Shown: in pieces, positions 35,750-44,540 of the stretch
Numbering within the stretch: position 1 is the first letter of the stretch
Layout of the letters: each line of letters starts with the position of its first letter
Source: Bradyrhizobium glycinis
GTDB lineage: Bacteria; Pseudomonadota; Alphaproteobacteria; Rhizobiales; Xanthobacteraceae
Direction of reading: 5' to 3'
DNA: 64,000 nucleotides
Assembly: GCF_016031655.1 (NCBI RefSeq)
Contig: NZ_JACCHQ010000003.1
Coordinates: 1-64,000 of the forward strand
Translations under genes and position numbers: made by a program
The notes under the pieces: model-generated
Told to the model about the DNA's origin: nothing
The model's database searches: none
The model's input: the letters and a program-made list of their open reading frames with translations, nothing else

Positions 35750-36822
35750 TTGGGGTTCGGGTCCGCAAGACCGGCACCGGGCTCCTCGAGGCGCCCGCTT
35801 CGCGCGAGTCGGACTGCGTTGCCGAGCGCGCGCGCCGCATTCTGCACTTGCTGCTGGAATTCGCGGTCCTCGTCGAGCTCGCGATGGGATGTGGCGTATG
35901 GCTCGCCGTAGCCGACATAACCGTCGAGCTCGGCGTAGCGGCCTGCCGAGATCAAGTGCATGTCGGTCAGCCAGTCGGACAAGGCCCGGCGCACGCCCTC
36001 GGCCCCGACTGCATCGCCGTGAACGACGAGGCCGAAATGGCGGCCGGCGAGATGGCGCGGATAGGGCCAGCCCTTCAGCTCGATTGCCTTGGCTTCCGCG
36101 GCGTTCTTGCCGTGGGTCGAGGTCGGATCGGGATTGCCGCCGTCGGCACAGACCATGCGGTCCATCATCGCCTTGAGACCAGCGGGCACGTGATACCAGT
36201 TCACGGGGGCGACGATCAGGATGCCGTGGGCGGCGACCCACAGCGGATAGATCTCGTTCATCCAGTCGTGGGTCTGGCCCAGCGAGTAGTTCGGATAGCA
36301 GCTGCACGGCCAATGGCACAGCGGCATGGCGGTGCCGACGCAGGACTTGCAGGGATGAATGTTCCTGCCGAATTCCGAGGCGAGGCGCGACAGATCGAGG
36401 ATGTCGACGGCCAATCCCATCTCGACGAACACGGGCTCGGCCAGCTTGACCAGCCGCCAGGTCTTGGACATCTCGCCCGGACAGGTGTGCTCGCTGCGGG
36501 CAGAGCCGTTGATGATCAGGATGCGCGGCGTCTCGTCGGCATCGTCGTGGCGGCGCTGCGCGTCCAGGATTTTTGCGCGCGCATCGAGCCAGTCGACGGC
36601 GAGATCGTAGTCCGGATCGGAGAAGCCTGCGCCAGCCTTCCGCGTCAATGGTGCCTTGCGCGAATTTCTGTAGGCATCCCACGCCGCAGCGGTGATGGCA
36701 TCGAGCTCACGCCCGAGCGGAGCAAAGGCGGGATCGACGAACCGATCCCTGTAGCGCTGCTCGAACTCCTGGCGCGACAGCTTGACGGGCGGCATCCCCT
36801 TGCGAATGTCGGCATCCGTCAT
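35746..36822 (-). CDS. Flavodoxin-like NAD(P)H-dependent oxidoreductase
   Basis: A 358-residue protein. Residues 1-105 form a charged N-terminal extension of unknown fold. The flavodoxin-like FMN reductase domain then begins [16 protein letters not shown], with a cysteine cluster ([22 protein letters not shown]) and [19 protein letters not shown]. The Cys cluster is unusual for FMN reductases and may bind metal. AGGAG precedes the ATG at 36822, and an EcfG-type promoter lies 35 bases upstream, so this operon is probably stress-induced. Confidence 0.8.
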   Translation of the reverse strand: MTDADIRKGMPPVKLSRQEFEQRYRDRFVDPAFAPLGRELDAITAAAWDAYRNSRKAPLTRKAGAGFSDPDYDLAVDWLDARAKILDAQRRHDDADETPRILIINGSARSEHTCPGEMSKTWRLVKLAEPVFVEMGLAVDILDLSRLASEFGRNIHPCKSCVGTAMPLCHWPCSCYPNYSLGQTHDWMNEIYPLWVAAHGILIVAPVNWYHVPAGLKAMMDRMVCADGGNPDPTSTHGKNAAEAKAIELKGWPYPRHLAGRHFGLVVHGDAVGAEGVRRALSDWLTDMHLISAGRYAELDGYVGYGEPYATSHRELDEDREFQQQVQNAARALGNAVRLARSGRLEEPGAGLADPNPK

Positions 36823-36856
36823 GCTGGCTCCTGGCGAGATCGGTGTCCTTCGACCC

Positions 36857-36881
36857 AACCCAGCGCCCAGCGCGCGGTTCC
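36857..36881 (-). promoter_or_regulatory. EcfG-type general-stress promoter for the flavodoxin operon
   Basis: Read on the minus strand, GGAAC is followed by 17 bases and GTT, i.e. the GGAAC-N16/17-nGTT pattern of sigma EcfG. The -10 is 35 bases before the ATG at 36822. Confidence 0.6.
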
Positions 36882-36888
36882 CAACGCT

Positions 36889-37089
36889 TTACTGGCGAGC
36901 AAGCTCCTGCGGCGCATCGAATTTGGCGATCCGCTGGTCCAGCCGCCACAGCTCGATACGATGCATCAGGACGAGCGAGGCGGCCTCGCGCTTGGCCTCT
37001 TCGTCGTCGTCGCAGACCAGGCTGATGCATCCGAACACGTGTCCGTCCGGATCGATCTGGAACGCACGGTAATGCTTGATGCTTGCCAC
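36889..37089 (-). CDS. Small protein, unknown function (GTG start)
   Basis: A 66-residue protein beginning (M/V)ASIKHYRAFQIDPDGHVFG with a helical C-terminal half (EEAKREAASLVLMHRIELW). The GTG at 37089 is chosen because it overlaps the upstream gene's stop as TAGTG, a typical coupled junction. An in-frame upstream start at 37131 would run into that gene. The two are likely one transcript. Confidence 0.65.
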   Translation of the reverse strand: MASIKHYRAFQIDPDGHVFGCISLVCDDDEEAKREAASLVLMHRIELWRLDQRIAKFDAPQELARQ

Positions 37090-37298
37090 TAAGGGTGTCC
37101 TCGCCTGGGAGCGGCGGGTGCGCTCAGCCAATCCGTCAGGTTCGAGGTCACTTCGTTCTGCTTGGCCCGGCGCAGCAGCATCTCGCGCTCTCTGCCGGGC
37201 GGCAGGCTGCTCGCGCGCTCGCGGGCGCTTTCGGCAAAGGCGGCCAGCCGCTCCTGAAGCGTTTGGGTTTGTTTCCTGCGGTTACGTTTCGCGGTCAT
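37089..37298 (-). CDS. Small basic protein, paralogue of the protein at 37884-38084
   Basis: A 69-residue protein, MTAKRNRRKQTQTLQERLAA through LTDWLSAPAAP. The central segment (RASSLPPGREREMLLRRAKQ) aligns with its paralogue 600 bases away. It has a helical hairpin with a conserved LPPG turn. The start at 37298 is chosen by alignment with the paralogue. The function is unknown. Confidence 0.65.
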   Translation of the reverse strand: MTAKRNRRKQTQTLQERLAAFAESARERASSLPPGREREMLLRRAKQNEVTSNLTDWLSAPAAPRRGHP

Positions 37299-37342
37299 CT
37301 GTGCTTTTGAACTCTCGTGGACAATTCGGTTCGAAGGAAATC

Positions 37343-37372
37343 GGCCCCGGCGGGGGATCGGGCGCCGGGGCC
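37343..37372. other. 10-bp perfect hairpin upstream of the small-protein pair
   Basis: GGCCCCGGCG, a 10-base loop, then CGCCGGGGCC. It has no T tract on either side, so it is not a standard terminator. It lies 45 bases before the ATG at 37298 and could be a leader structure. Confidence 0.45.
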
Positions 37373-37532
37373 TAAGTTCTCTTGTCACTCAAGTCGCTTG
37401 CCGGTCGAGGCGGCTCGGCCCGGCAACGATTGTAGCTTCCGTCGCAACAACCGGTTCCAGCATTTCCATAAGTTAACGCTGCGCGATTTTGCGCAAAGCA
37501 CAACCGCGGGATCGATCGGTCCGGACTGCGCC

Positions 37533-37558
37533 GGAACCGAAATGCTGATTCGTATGTT
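37533..37558 (+). promoter_or_regulatory. EcfG-type general-stress promoter for the small basic protein
   Basis: GGAAC, 18 bases, GTT (equivalently GGAAC-N17-TGTT). The -10 is 27 bases before the ATG at 37585, leaving a short leader that contains the GGAGGA ribosome site. Confidence 0.6.
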
Positions 37559-37584
37559 CAAGGACGACTTGAAGGAGGATCATC

Positions 37585-37869
37585 ATGGCAAAAGCAGCAT
37601 GGAAACGACCGGGCTCGCCGATCGGCCGCAAAGGACCGCGCAAGGCAAATCCCACCTACAAGCGCCGCGCGCGCGAGCCATGGACAGCGGCGGATGTGAG
37701 CAAGCTCAAGCAGCTCGCGAAAGGCAACACGCCGACTGGCGTGATGAGCATCAAGCTGCAGCGCCCCGTCGCAGCCATCCGCAGCAAAGCGCAACGCGAA
37801 GGAATTTCGCTGCGGCCCGTCAACCGCTCGCCGTACAACAGGCGAAGCAAAGCGGCGAAGCGGCGCTGA
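37585..37869 (+). CDS. Small basic SANT/Myb-like protein, possibly nucleic-acid binding
   Basis: A 94-residue, strongly basic protein. EPWTAADVSKLKQLAKGNTPTGVMSIKLQRPVAAIRSKA resembles a single SANT/Myb-like helix-turn-helix unit (Trp-centred first helix, GNTPTG loop, IRSKA recognition-helix end) flanked by Lys/Arg-rich tails. GGAGGATCATC precedes the ATG, and an EcfG-type promoter precedes that. I infer a stress-induced DNA-binding protein; no partner is known. Confidence 0.72.
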   Translation: MAKAAWKRPGSPIGRKGPRKANPTYKRRAREPWTAADVSKLKQLAKGNTPTGVMSIKLQRPVAAIRSKAQREGISLRPVNRSPYNRRSKAAKRR

Positions 37870-37883
37870 CGGGCATCGCCGGG

Positions 37884-38084
37884 CTAGTTCGGCGGCTGCA
37901 GGCCCGGCGACCTCAGCCACTCGCTCATCTGCGATCCCGTTTCCGCCTGACGCGCCTTGCGCAAGATCTCATCTCGCGCCGCGCCGGGCGGAAGCAAGTT
38001 AGCTTGTTCGCGCAGCCGCTCCGCCTCGGCGGCGAGCCGCGCTTCCAAAGTGTCGACTTGCTTGAACCGATGTCGCGTCCTCAT
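37884..38084 (-). CDS. Small helical protein, paralogue of the protein at 37089-37298
   Basis: A 66-residue protein: TLEARLAAEAERLREQANLLPPGAARDEILRKARQAE, then MSEWLRSPG. It shares the LPPG turn, the (I/L)LR(K/R)A(R/K)Q helix and the WL(R/S)xP end with its paralogue. The start at 38084 is the first ATG in frame. The function is unknown. Confidence 0.66.
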   Translation of the reverse strand: MRTRHRFKQVDTLEARLAAEAERLREQANLLPPGAARDEILRKARQAETGSQMSEWLRSPGLQPPN

Positions 38085-38223
38085 CAGGCGTCCTCCTGGT
38101 GCATGAGGTCGAGCGCGTCGTTGCGTTCCGACGGGTGTTGATGCCAGGCTGCACGCACAGCCTCGCAGAGGATCTAACGTTCCAGAAGGGGAACGGTTGC
38201 CTGTTACGGCGAAAAGACCGGAG

Positions 38224-38406
38224 CTAAGATTCCTCGTTCTCGCGGCGCGCCCTGATCTCGGAGCGAAGCATGGCGCTGTCCATGATAGCGAGGCGCAAAT
38301 CGTTCACCGCGTCGCCATAGCGTCCCGCGACTTGTCTGTGCTGCTCCCGAAGGGCGCGGCTCTCTTCGATAACGCGTGTTGCGCGGGCAAACAGGGTCTC
38401 TGGCAT
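38224..38406 (-). CDS. Possible small helical protein
   Basis: A 60-residue frame, MPETLFARATRVIEESRALREQ to RRENEES, with continuous amphipathic helix character (heptads through RYGDAVNDLRLAIMDSAMLRSEI). No strong ribosome site is visible and the coding evidence is mostly composition. It sits in a run of similarly small genes, which makes it plausible. Confidence 0.5.
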   Translation of the reverse strand: MPETLFARATRVIEESRALREQHRQVAGRYGDAVNDLRLAIMDSAMLRSEIRARRENEES

Positions 38407-38703
38407 CAGACATCATGCAACAGAGCTCGCGAGCACGCACTTGCATAGGTTACTTAAACGGCGCCAACGGCTCAAAAAGCGTCGCCGATTAACCTGGATC
38501 AAGCCGTCACAACCCCGCCGGATCGTCCTCAACCGCGCACGGGTAGCTAGGTACAGGAATTGACCCGCAGATCGCCGATTTGCTTAGCTGAATCGCCGCA
38601 GCGGGTGTACGGTGACCTCATCACTGGCTGAGGCTCTGCCCGTAGGCGCCGGTGGCTGAGAGACCGATGGTGCTCCCGCCTGCATGACCCGGGGGAGCGC
38701 CTG
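38407..38703. other. 297-base intergenic region
   Basis: It lies between two divergent small genes. The sequence TTAACCTGGATCAA at 38489-38502 resembles an Fnr/FixK site but misses the conserved TTG. I see nothing else. Confidence 0.35.
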
Positions 38704-38898
38704 ATGGCGAAGCAGCCGCGTTATCCATCGCAATCCGATGAGAAGCACGTGGAGCAGGTTCGCAAGGCGATCCGTGAATCGCTGGAGGTATTGACGCTTC
38801 CTCGACCGGATACGTTTCTGGGCCGGAAAACTCACGAGCCTTTTCCAAGTGAACACGACGAGGATGTGCAGGACGGACAGCGCCCCAAATCGGCATGA
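38704..38898 (+). CDS. Small protein, unknown function
   Basis: A 64-residue protein, MAKQPRYPSQSDEKHVEQV through PDTFLGRKTHEPFPSE. The pattern (basic start, helix VEQVRKAIRESLEVL, PKPDTFLGRK-like motif) looks conserved rather than random. GGGGGAG lies eight bases before the ATG. The function is unknown. Confidence 0.65.
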   Translation: MAKQPRYPSQSDEKHVEQVRKAIRESLEVLTLPRPDTFLGRKTHEPFPSEHDEDVQDGQRPKSA

Positions 38899-38970
38899 TT
38901 GCGCGCAGGACGACGTCCTGCTCCGGCCCATATCGGCGAAACGACTCGTCCGCGCCGGGACGGAACGGCG

Positions 38971-39729
38971 TCAGCGAACCGCTTCGGTCGTCCGGTAGAG
39001 CCGCAGATAACTCGGCGAATACAGCGCCGCGTTCTTGAGCGCATCGAGGTTGGGGATGGTCAGCGTCCGCTCGCGGAGCACGATCAGCCCCGCGGCGCGC
39101 AGCTCCTGGAGCGTCCGATTGAGGTGAACGACGGACAGGCCCGTGGCATCGGCCAGATCCATTTGCGTCACCGGCATGAGGCAGGAATTGCCGTCGACCA
39201 TTCCCACCGGTCGAAGCCGCTCGAAGATCTCGCAGAACAGATGCGCCACGCGCTCCAGTGCGACGCGGCGGCCGAGATTGATCGCCCATTCGCGCTGGAT
39301 TGCGCTGTTGAGCAGCGTCTCGCACCAGAACGCTTCCGAAAGCGTGGAATTGTTGGCGAGGAGGCTCTCGAAGCGGGCGCGCTTGATCTCGGCATAAACC
39401 GCAGGCGTCAGCGCCACGATCGAATGGTCCATCTCCGAGAGCAGGTAGGCATGCGCATCACAGCTTTCGCCCGGGAAGATGAAATTCACGATCTGCCGCC
39501 GGCCGTCCTCCAATGTCTTGTAGCGGCCGAGCCAGCCCGACAACAGCACGCGGACGGCATCGACGGGATCACCCTCGGTGATCAGGTCCTCGCCCGTCCC
39601 GGCACGCTGGAGTCCTTCGAGCAAGGCGTATTCGAGCGACGCCCGAGCCTCGCTCGACAACGGCCGCAGCGCGCTCAGCCGGCGGATGACCGGCTCCACG
39701 ACGCCGCGATCGGCTGTCGACAACGGCAT
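38971..39729 (-). CDS. Crp/Fnr-family transcriptional regulator
   Basis: A 252-residue regulator with an N-terminal cyclic-nucleotide-type sensor fold (ITEGDPVDAVRVLLSGWLGRYKTLEDGRRQIVNFIFPGE). The C-terminal winged helix shows MDLADATGLSVVHLNRTLQELRAAGLI. It lacks the FNR cysteines. Its ATG overlaps the kinase stop as TGATG, so it is translated with the kinase and is probably part of the same signalling output. A paralogue lies at 58090. Confidence 0.86.
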   Translation of the reverse strand: MPLSTADRGVVEPVIRRLSALRPLSSEARASLEYALLEGLQRAGTGEDLITEGDPVDAVRVLLSGWLGRYKTLEDGRRQIVNFIFPGESCDAHAYLLSEMDHSIVALTPAVYAEIKRARFESLLANNSTLSEAFWCETLLNSAIQREWAINLGRRVALERVAHLFCEIFERLRPVGMVDGNSCLMPVTQMDLADATGLSVVHLNRTLQELRAAGLIVLRERTLTIPNLDALKNAALYSPSYLRLYRTTEAVR

Positions 39730-42700
39730 CAGGCGGCCACCACCGGCGTGTGGAAAGCGCGCTTGGTCAGGGGGATGGTGATGGTGCATTGCAGCCCGCC
39801 AGGATTGAATACCATCGTGGTCTGCCCCTTCAGCTCGAACGCCAGTGTGCGCTCCAAAAGCTCGGTCCCGAATCCCTTTCGCGGTCTTGTCGTGACAGCG
39901 GGTCCGCCGCGCTCCCGCCACTCGAACACCAGCTCCGCCGGGTCGGTGCTCTCGTCGACGCGCCAGGTCACCTCGATGCGCCCGCTCGGCTGGCTGAGAG
40001 CGCCGTATTTGAGCGCATTGGTCGCGAGCTCGTGGATGGCGAGTGCGAAGGTCTCGGCGGCCTTGGGCTGGAAGCGGACCTTGGGGCCCGAGACCCGCAT
40101 CTGCTCGCCTTCGCGGGCATTATAGGCGAGCAATTCTTCGACCACGAGATATTCCAGATCGACGCCGCCTTCGGGATCGCGCGTCACCAGCGCCTGGGTG
40201 CGGGCGAAGGCGTTGAGACGGCCGTCGAGGTGGGAGGCGTATTCCTCCACGGTCGAGCTCGTTTCCGCCGAGCGGCGGGCGATCGAGCGCACCACCCCGA
40301 GCGTGTTGCGAACCCGGTGCTGGAGCTCGGCGAGCAGCAGGCGCTGCCGCTCCTCGGCACGGGTGATTGCGGTGACGTCGATGAAGGTGATGACGACGCC
40401 CGCGATGAAATTGTCGATACTGCGATATGGCAGGATGCGCACGATGTAACGCGTGCCGCTGTCCGGCGCGCTCAGCTCGCGCTCGACGCTGGCGAGCGTG
40501 CGCAGAACGCGGCGAACGTCATCATAGAGCTCCTCGATCGGGATACGCGCCTTGATATGGCTGATCGGCCGCCCCGTATCGGTCTCGACGAGATGCAGGA
40601 GCTGGGTGATCGCCGGCGTGAAGTTCATCACGCGCAGATCGTTATCGAGGAACACCGTCGCGATCTGCGTGCTCTCGAGAAAATTCTTGAGGTCGCTGGT
40701 GGCACGCGTCAGCTCCTGAACGCGGTGCGCCAGCTCGCCGTTGACGGTGGTCAGCTCCTCATTGACGGACTGCAGCTCCTCGCGCGAGGTTTCCAGCTCC
40801 TCGTTGGCCGACTGCAACTCCTCATTCAGCGATTGATATTCCTCGTTCGAGGATTTCAGCTCCTCGTTGGTGCTTTCGAGCTCCTCGATCGTCGCCTGGA
40901 GGCGCTCGCGAGTCGCACGCAGCTCGCTCTCAAGGCGCTCGACATGCTCGGTGCGCACCAGCGCGTTGGGATCGGAATGGTCGACCTCGATGGTCCGCGC
41001 CGGGCCGTCCTTGAACAGGACGACGAAATTGCGATGGCCGCCGGTGCCCTCCTGAATCGGCTCGACCGTAATGTCCACCAGGACGCGATGACCGTTCACC
41101 CCAAGTTGAACCTGCTCGGCATGGACGGGCTCGTTGGTTTCGGCGGCGCGGCTGAGCGCGGTGCGCAATTCCAGCCGCAGATCGCGATGCACGAGCTGCA
41201 TCAGGTCGAGCGTGGCGACGCCTGCAGTCGGCTCGATATAGCGACCGGTGCGCCCGGAGAAATGCAGGACCTGGAAATGATCGTCGGTGATGACATAGGC
41301 CGGCGCATAGCGCTCGGCGATGCGCTGGGCGCGCCGCTCGAGGCCGACGTCGGGGCCGAAGGCGCGCGTTGCGGGCACTTCGACCGGCACCCGGCCGGCC
41401 GCGGTCGTGATCGGAAATTCCGGCGGCAGCCGCGTTCCGGTCTCCAGCTTCTTGAAGATCCGGGCGCGGCGGTCGATCGGCGCGAACAGCTTGGGATGCC
41501 GGGTCACGTTCTCGGAATTGCCGAGGAACAGATAGCGCTCCGGCAGCAGCGCGAAATGGAACAGCGGTATTACCCGGTTCTGCAGCTCGGCATTGAGATA
41601 GATCAGCAGATTACGGCAGGAGATGAGATCGAGCTTGGAGAACGGCGCATCCTTAGTGACGTTGTGCTGCGAGAAAATGCACATCTCGCGCAGCTCCTTC
41701 ACCACGCAATAAGTGTCGCCCTCGCGCACGAACCAGCGGGCCAGCCGCTCGCTCGGCATGTCCGCCTCGATGTTGGTGCGGTAGCGGCCGACGCGCGCGG
41801 CTGCGAGCGCCCGTCCATCGATGTCGGTGGCGAAGATCTGGACCTGCGGCACGGAGTCCATCCGCGCCATGTACTCACGCAAGAGAATGCCGATCGAATA
41901 GGCCTCCTCGCCCGTGGCGCAGCCGAGCACCCAGACGCGGAGCTGCTGGCCTGCGCCCTTTCCCTCGAATATCTTCGGAATGATCTGGGTCTCCAGCACC
42001 TCGAACTCGCGCTTATCGCGGAAAAACTCGGTGACGCCGATCAGGAGGTCGTTGAAGAGGTTCTGGGCCTCGTCCTTGTCGTTCCGCAACAAATCGACAT
42101 AGGCGGCGATGTCCTCGATCTGAACCACCTGCATGCGCCGCTGCACCCGGCGCAGGAAGGTGTTCTGCTTGTAGCCGTGGAAGTCATTGCCGGTCTTGTT
42201 GCGGAGGATGTCGGCGATGCGCGACAGCGAAGCCGCGGCGGCTGCCAGCACCTCGTCAAAGCCCTGCTTCTCCTCGAGGCGCCGCAGATGACGGGTGTAG
42301 ACTTGGATGTGCTCAGGAATCTCCTCCGGCGGCAGCACGTAGTCGGCAATGGCGGCGGGCGTGTTGCCGTCGACCAGATGCTCTGCGTCTTCCGAGCGGT
42401 CGATCTTTTCGGCGATGGCCAAACCGCCGTGATCCTTCAGCGCCGCCGTACCGAGCGTGCCGTCGCCGCCTGTACCTGCCAGGATAACGCCGATCGAACG
42501 CTCGGCACGTTCTTCCGCGAGCGAGACGAGGAAGCTGTCGATGGAGGCGCGCTCGCCGGGCGCCTGCTCGGCCTTGCGGGTCGCGAACCGGTCGCCCTGG
42601 ATCGTGGTGATCGCCGCCGGCGGGCACAGATAGATCGTGCCGCCCTCGATCGCATGGCCGTCGCGGATCTCGGCGACCTTGCTGTCGTTGGATCCCCGCA

Positions 42701-42899
42701 CGATCCCGCGCAGCCACGGCTCGTCGAAGGCCTCGTGGTGCTGAAGCGCCAGCACGACAGCTTGATCGGCCCCAACGGTCAGCTTGGCAAAAAAACGTTC
42801 GATGCTGTCCAGAGCTGCGGGCGAGGCGCCCACCCCGATGATCAGCGGGGCCTTGATCTGGCGCTCTCCATCAACCGGCTGGTCGCCGACTTCATTCAT
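39729..42899 (-). CDS. CheB-CheR-PAS-HWE hybrid sensor kinase
   Basis: A 1056-residue cytoplasmic protein. Residues 15-190 are a CheB methylesterase with probable triad Ser26 (GASPAAL), His54/55 and Asp146 (GTGGDGT). About 215-480 is CheR, with LGCATGEEAYSIGI for AdoMet and LDLISCRNLLIYL. Two PAS regions flank a long coiled coil rich in ELESTNEEL/SSNEEYQSLNEEL repeats (about 640-720). The HWE kinase has phospho-site His861 in ELQHRVRNTL, an N-box AIHELATNALKYGAL and the W-x-E in EWRERGG. Such kinases feed the general stress response or other receivers. It is translationally coupled to a Crp-type gene. Confidence 0.92.
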   Translation of the reverse strand: MNEVGDQPVDGERQIKAPLIIGVGASPAALDSIERFFAKLTVGADQAVVLALQHHEAFDEPWLRGIVRGSNDSKVAEIRDGHAIEGGTIYLCPPAAITTIQGDRFATRKAEQAPGERASIDSFLVSLAEERAERSIGVILAGTGGDGTLGTAALKDHGGLAIAEKIDRSEDAEHLVDGNTPAAIADYVLPPEEIPEHIQVYTRHLRRLEEKQGFDEVLAAAAASLSRIADILRNKTGNDFHGYKQNTFLRRVQRRMQVVQIEDIAAYVDLLRNDKDEAQNLFNDLLIGVTEFFRDKREFEVLETQIIPKIFEGKGAGQQLRVWVLGCATGEEAYSIGILLREYMARMDSVPQVQIFATDIDGRALAAARVGRYRTNIEADMPSERLARWFVREGDTYCVVKELREMCIFSQHNVTKDAPFSKLDLISCRNLLIYLNAELQNRVIPLFHFALLPERYLFLGNSENVTRHPKLFAPIDRRARIFKKLETGTRLPPEFPITTAAGRVPVEVPATRAFGPDVGLERRAQRIAERYAPAYVITDDHFQVLHFSGRTGRYIEPTAGVATLDLMQLVHRDLRLELRTALSRAAETNEPVHAEQVQLGVNGHRVLVDITVEPIQEGTGGHRNFVVLFKDGPARTIEVDHSDPNALVRTEHVERLESELRATRERLQATIEELESTNEELKSSNEEYQSLNEELQSANEELETSREELQSVNEELTTVNGELAHRVQELTRATSDLKNFLESTQIATVFLDNDLRVMNFTPAITQLLHLVETDTGRPISHIKARIPIEELYDDVRRVLRTLASVERELSAPDSGTRYIVRILPYRSIDNFIAGVVITFIDVTAITRAEERQRLLLAELQHRVRNTLGVVRSIARRSAETSSTVEEYASHLDGRLNAFARTQALVTRDPEGGVDLEYLVVEELLAYNAREGEQMRVSGPKVRFQPKAAETFALAIHELATNALKYGALSQPSGRIEVTWRVDESTDPAELVFEWRERGGPAVTTRPRKGFGTELLERTLAFELKGQTTMVFNPGGLQCTITIPLTKRAFHTPVVAA

Positions 42900-43080
42900 G
42901 GCTCAGGTAGCTTTCCTTGTGACCGGGACCAACGGCCGCCCGGCTCCTGCAAATAGCAGAAATGGATATTATCCCAACAGAACAAAGGCAAAAATGTCCC
43001 GGAGCTCGTTTCGATTTCTCGCACCGGCGTTGTCAGCTCCGGCCGGAACGTCCATACTCCGGCCAGCTCAGGAAGCTGCG

Positions 43081-43290
43081 ATGCAAATCTCCGAGGAACT
43101 CGCCGCTCTCATCAGGCGCGCCGAGGACGCGAGCCTGACCGCCAGCCGGCTGCTGAACGAAAACAAGCATTGGCGCGACTGCGTGGAGCGACAGCTCGAC
43201 CATCTGCTCGAACTCGGCGTAAATTTCAGGACCCCGGCAATCAGCCACCGCCCGGCTGCCCCGCCTCGACCTGCTGCCGGAGATAAGTGA
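43081..43290 (+). CDS. Small helical protein, unknown function
   Basis: A 69-residue protein, MQISEELAALIRRAEDASL through HWRDCVERQLDHLLELG, then a disordered end. AGGAAG sits six bases before the ATG. Its last 50 bases overlap the converging gene at 43241. The helical repeat of charged and leucine residues looks genuine, but the support is limited. Confidence 0.55.
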   Translation: MQISEELAALIRRAEDASLTASRLLNENKHWRDCVERQLDHLLELGVNFRTPAISHRPAAPPRPAAGDK

Positions 43291-43522
43291 CGCGCTGCTC
43301 GATCAGGACGCGGTGCCTTTCCCACTCGAGCGAGGTCTGCTTCAGGAGCTCGACCAACCGTTCGGCCTGTCGCGTATCGTGGCCGTCCGCCATCAGCTCC
43401 TGCACCCGGCGCTCCTGATCGCGCACGCGCTGCCAGCCCTCCTCGATGTCTCTGTCGGCTTTCACCAGCTGGCGCTGCTCGGCACGGAGCTGCTCGGTCC
43501 ACTCGGCAGTGGAGATGGCCAT
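43241..43522 (-). CDS. Small coiled-coil protein, unknown function
   Basis: A 93-residue, almost entirely helical protein (WTEQLRAEQRQLVKADRDIEEG, QERRVQELMADGHDTRQAERLV). It follows the CheB gene by 10 bases on the same strand, so it is likely co-transcribed. The start at 43522 is the ATG of MAISTAEW; an in-frame ATG at 43564 would overlap CheB. It could be a partner or regulator of the methylesterase-like proteins, but that is only inference from position. Confidence 0.66.
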   Translation of the reverse strand: MAISTAEWTEQLRAEQRQLVKADRDIEEGWQRVRDQERRVQELMADGHDTRQAERLVELLKQTSLEWERHRVLIEQRVTYLRQQVEAGQPGGG

Positions 43523-43532
43523 GGCAAAGCCC

Positions 43533-44540
43533 TCAACCCTCGCGCTTGCGAACCGGAGGATCAAGCGACTTTAGCACGACGCGCCGGATCATGTCGGCAT
43601 ATTCGCGGTATTCGGCTGCTCGCGCATCATACATCTGGGCGACTGCTGGGCGGCCGCTGCGCCGGCCATCGGCCGCCATGCGCTGCACCAATTCCGCCCG
43701 CTCCTCAATGATGCGCAGCGCAACTCGCAAGGCTTCATCGACCCGGCCTTCCTGCTCCTTGGCGAGCACATCGGCGGTGAAGGCATGCCCGACTTGGCAG
43801 CGGAAGCGCATCGGGCGCGATCCTTTCATCTCGGACAGGACGCCGCCGCAGCTGGGGCACGTCAGTGCGACGGGATCGGCCATCGAAACGAGATTGTCGC
43901 TTCCGATCCGCTCTCCGGCCGCAATCTCGACCTCGAGCCTGATCTCGGGCGGGATCGGCAGCGCCGCGCCGGCCGGTTCCTTGACAAGCTCGGACAGGAC
44001 ATCGCCCATGCTGGCGCCACGAACACAGAGATCGACGGTCGTCGCCTCCATCGCATGCAGCGGCATTTCATCCGAAATCGCGTCCGAGGGATCCTGGACC
44101 ACGGTCACTCCGCCGCAGCGTTTGATGGCGTTGAGGCCGGCGGCGCCATCGGATAGAAGGCCGCTCAGGAGCACGCCGATGACGCGCGGCCCGTGATAGA
44201 GGGCCGCCGAGCGGAACAGGGCGTCGATCGCGGGGCGGACCATGTTCTCGCGCGGGCCGCGGCCAAGGAAAACGTGATCGTCGGCGAGCAGCAGATGATG
44301 GTCGGGGGCGGCCAGATAGATCTGGCCGGGCTCGATCTTCATGCCGTTCTCAGCCTGCCGGACCGGAAGATTTGCCGTGCTGCTGGCCACGGTCGAGAGG
44401 ATGCCGATGCCCTGCGCGGGAATGTGCAGCACGATAAAGACGGCGGCCGGCAAGTGCTCGGGCAGACGGCCCAAAATCTGCTTGAGTGGCGCGGTCGCTC
44501 CGGCAGAGCCCCCGATGACAATGATGTCGCGGTTGCTCAT
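43533..44540 (-). CDS. Stand-alone CheB-type methylesterase domain protein
   Basis: A 335-residue protein without a receiver domain. The catalytic residues are Ser12 (GGSAGATAPL), His39 (IVLHIPA) and Asp131 (LLSDGAAG). After about residue 195 comes a separate C-terminal part with a zinc-ribbon-like CPSCGG plus a downstream Cys (FRCQVGHAFT). It should demethylate or deamidate glutamyl esters, perhaps on the neighbouring CheR-containing kinase's targets. The ATG at 44540 has GGAG nine bases upstream. No chemoreceptor is nearby. Confidence 0.85.
   Translation of the reverse strand: MSNRDIIVIGGSAGATAPLKQILGRLPEHLPAAVFIVLHIPAQGIGILSTVASSTANLPVRQAENGMKIEPGQIYLAAPDHHLLLADDHVFLGRGPRENMVRPAIDALFRSAALYHGPRVIGVLLSGLLSDGAAGLNAIKRCGGVTVVQDPSDAISDEMPLHAMEATTVDLCVRGASMGDVLSELVKEPAGAALPIPPEIRLEVEIAAGERIGSDNLVSMADPVALTCPSCGGVLSEMKGSRPMRFRCQVGHAFTADVLAKEQEGRVDEALRVALRIIEERAELVQRMAADGRRSGRPAVAQMYDARAAEYREYADMIRRVVLKSLDPPVRKREG

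Noticed and set aside
38489..38502. TTAACCTGGATCAA as an Fnr/FixK box
   Set aside because: The left half lacks the conserved TTG, and neither flanking gene is an expected target.
39750..42956. A 1068-codon open frame on the plus strand, antisense to the CheB-CheR kinase gene
   Set aside because: The minus-strand frame has unmistakable CheB, CheR, PAS and HWE motifs. The antisense frame is a by-product of GC-rich codon use and shows Arg/Gly/Asp-rich, motif-free sequence.
39729..44540. A chemotaxis operon
   Set aside because: CheB and CheR domains are present, but there is no CheA, CheW, CheY-motor or receptor gene nearby. The kinase is of the HWE type and stress promoters surround it.
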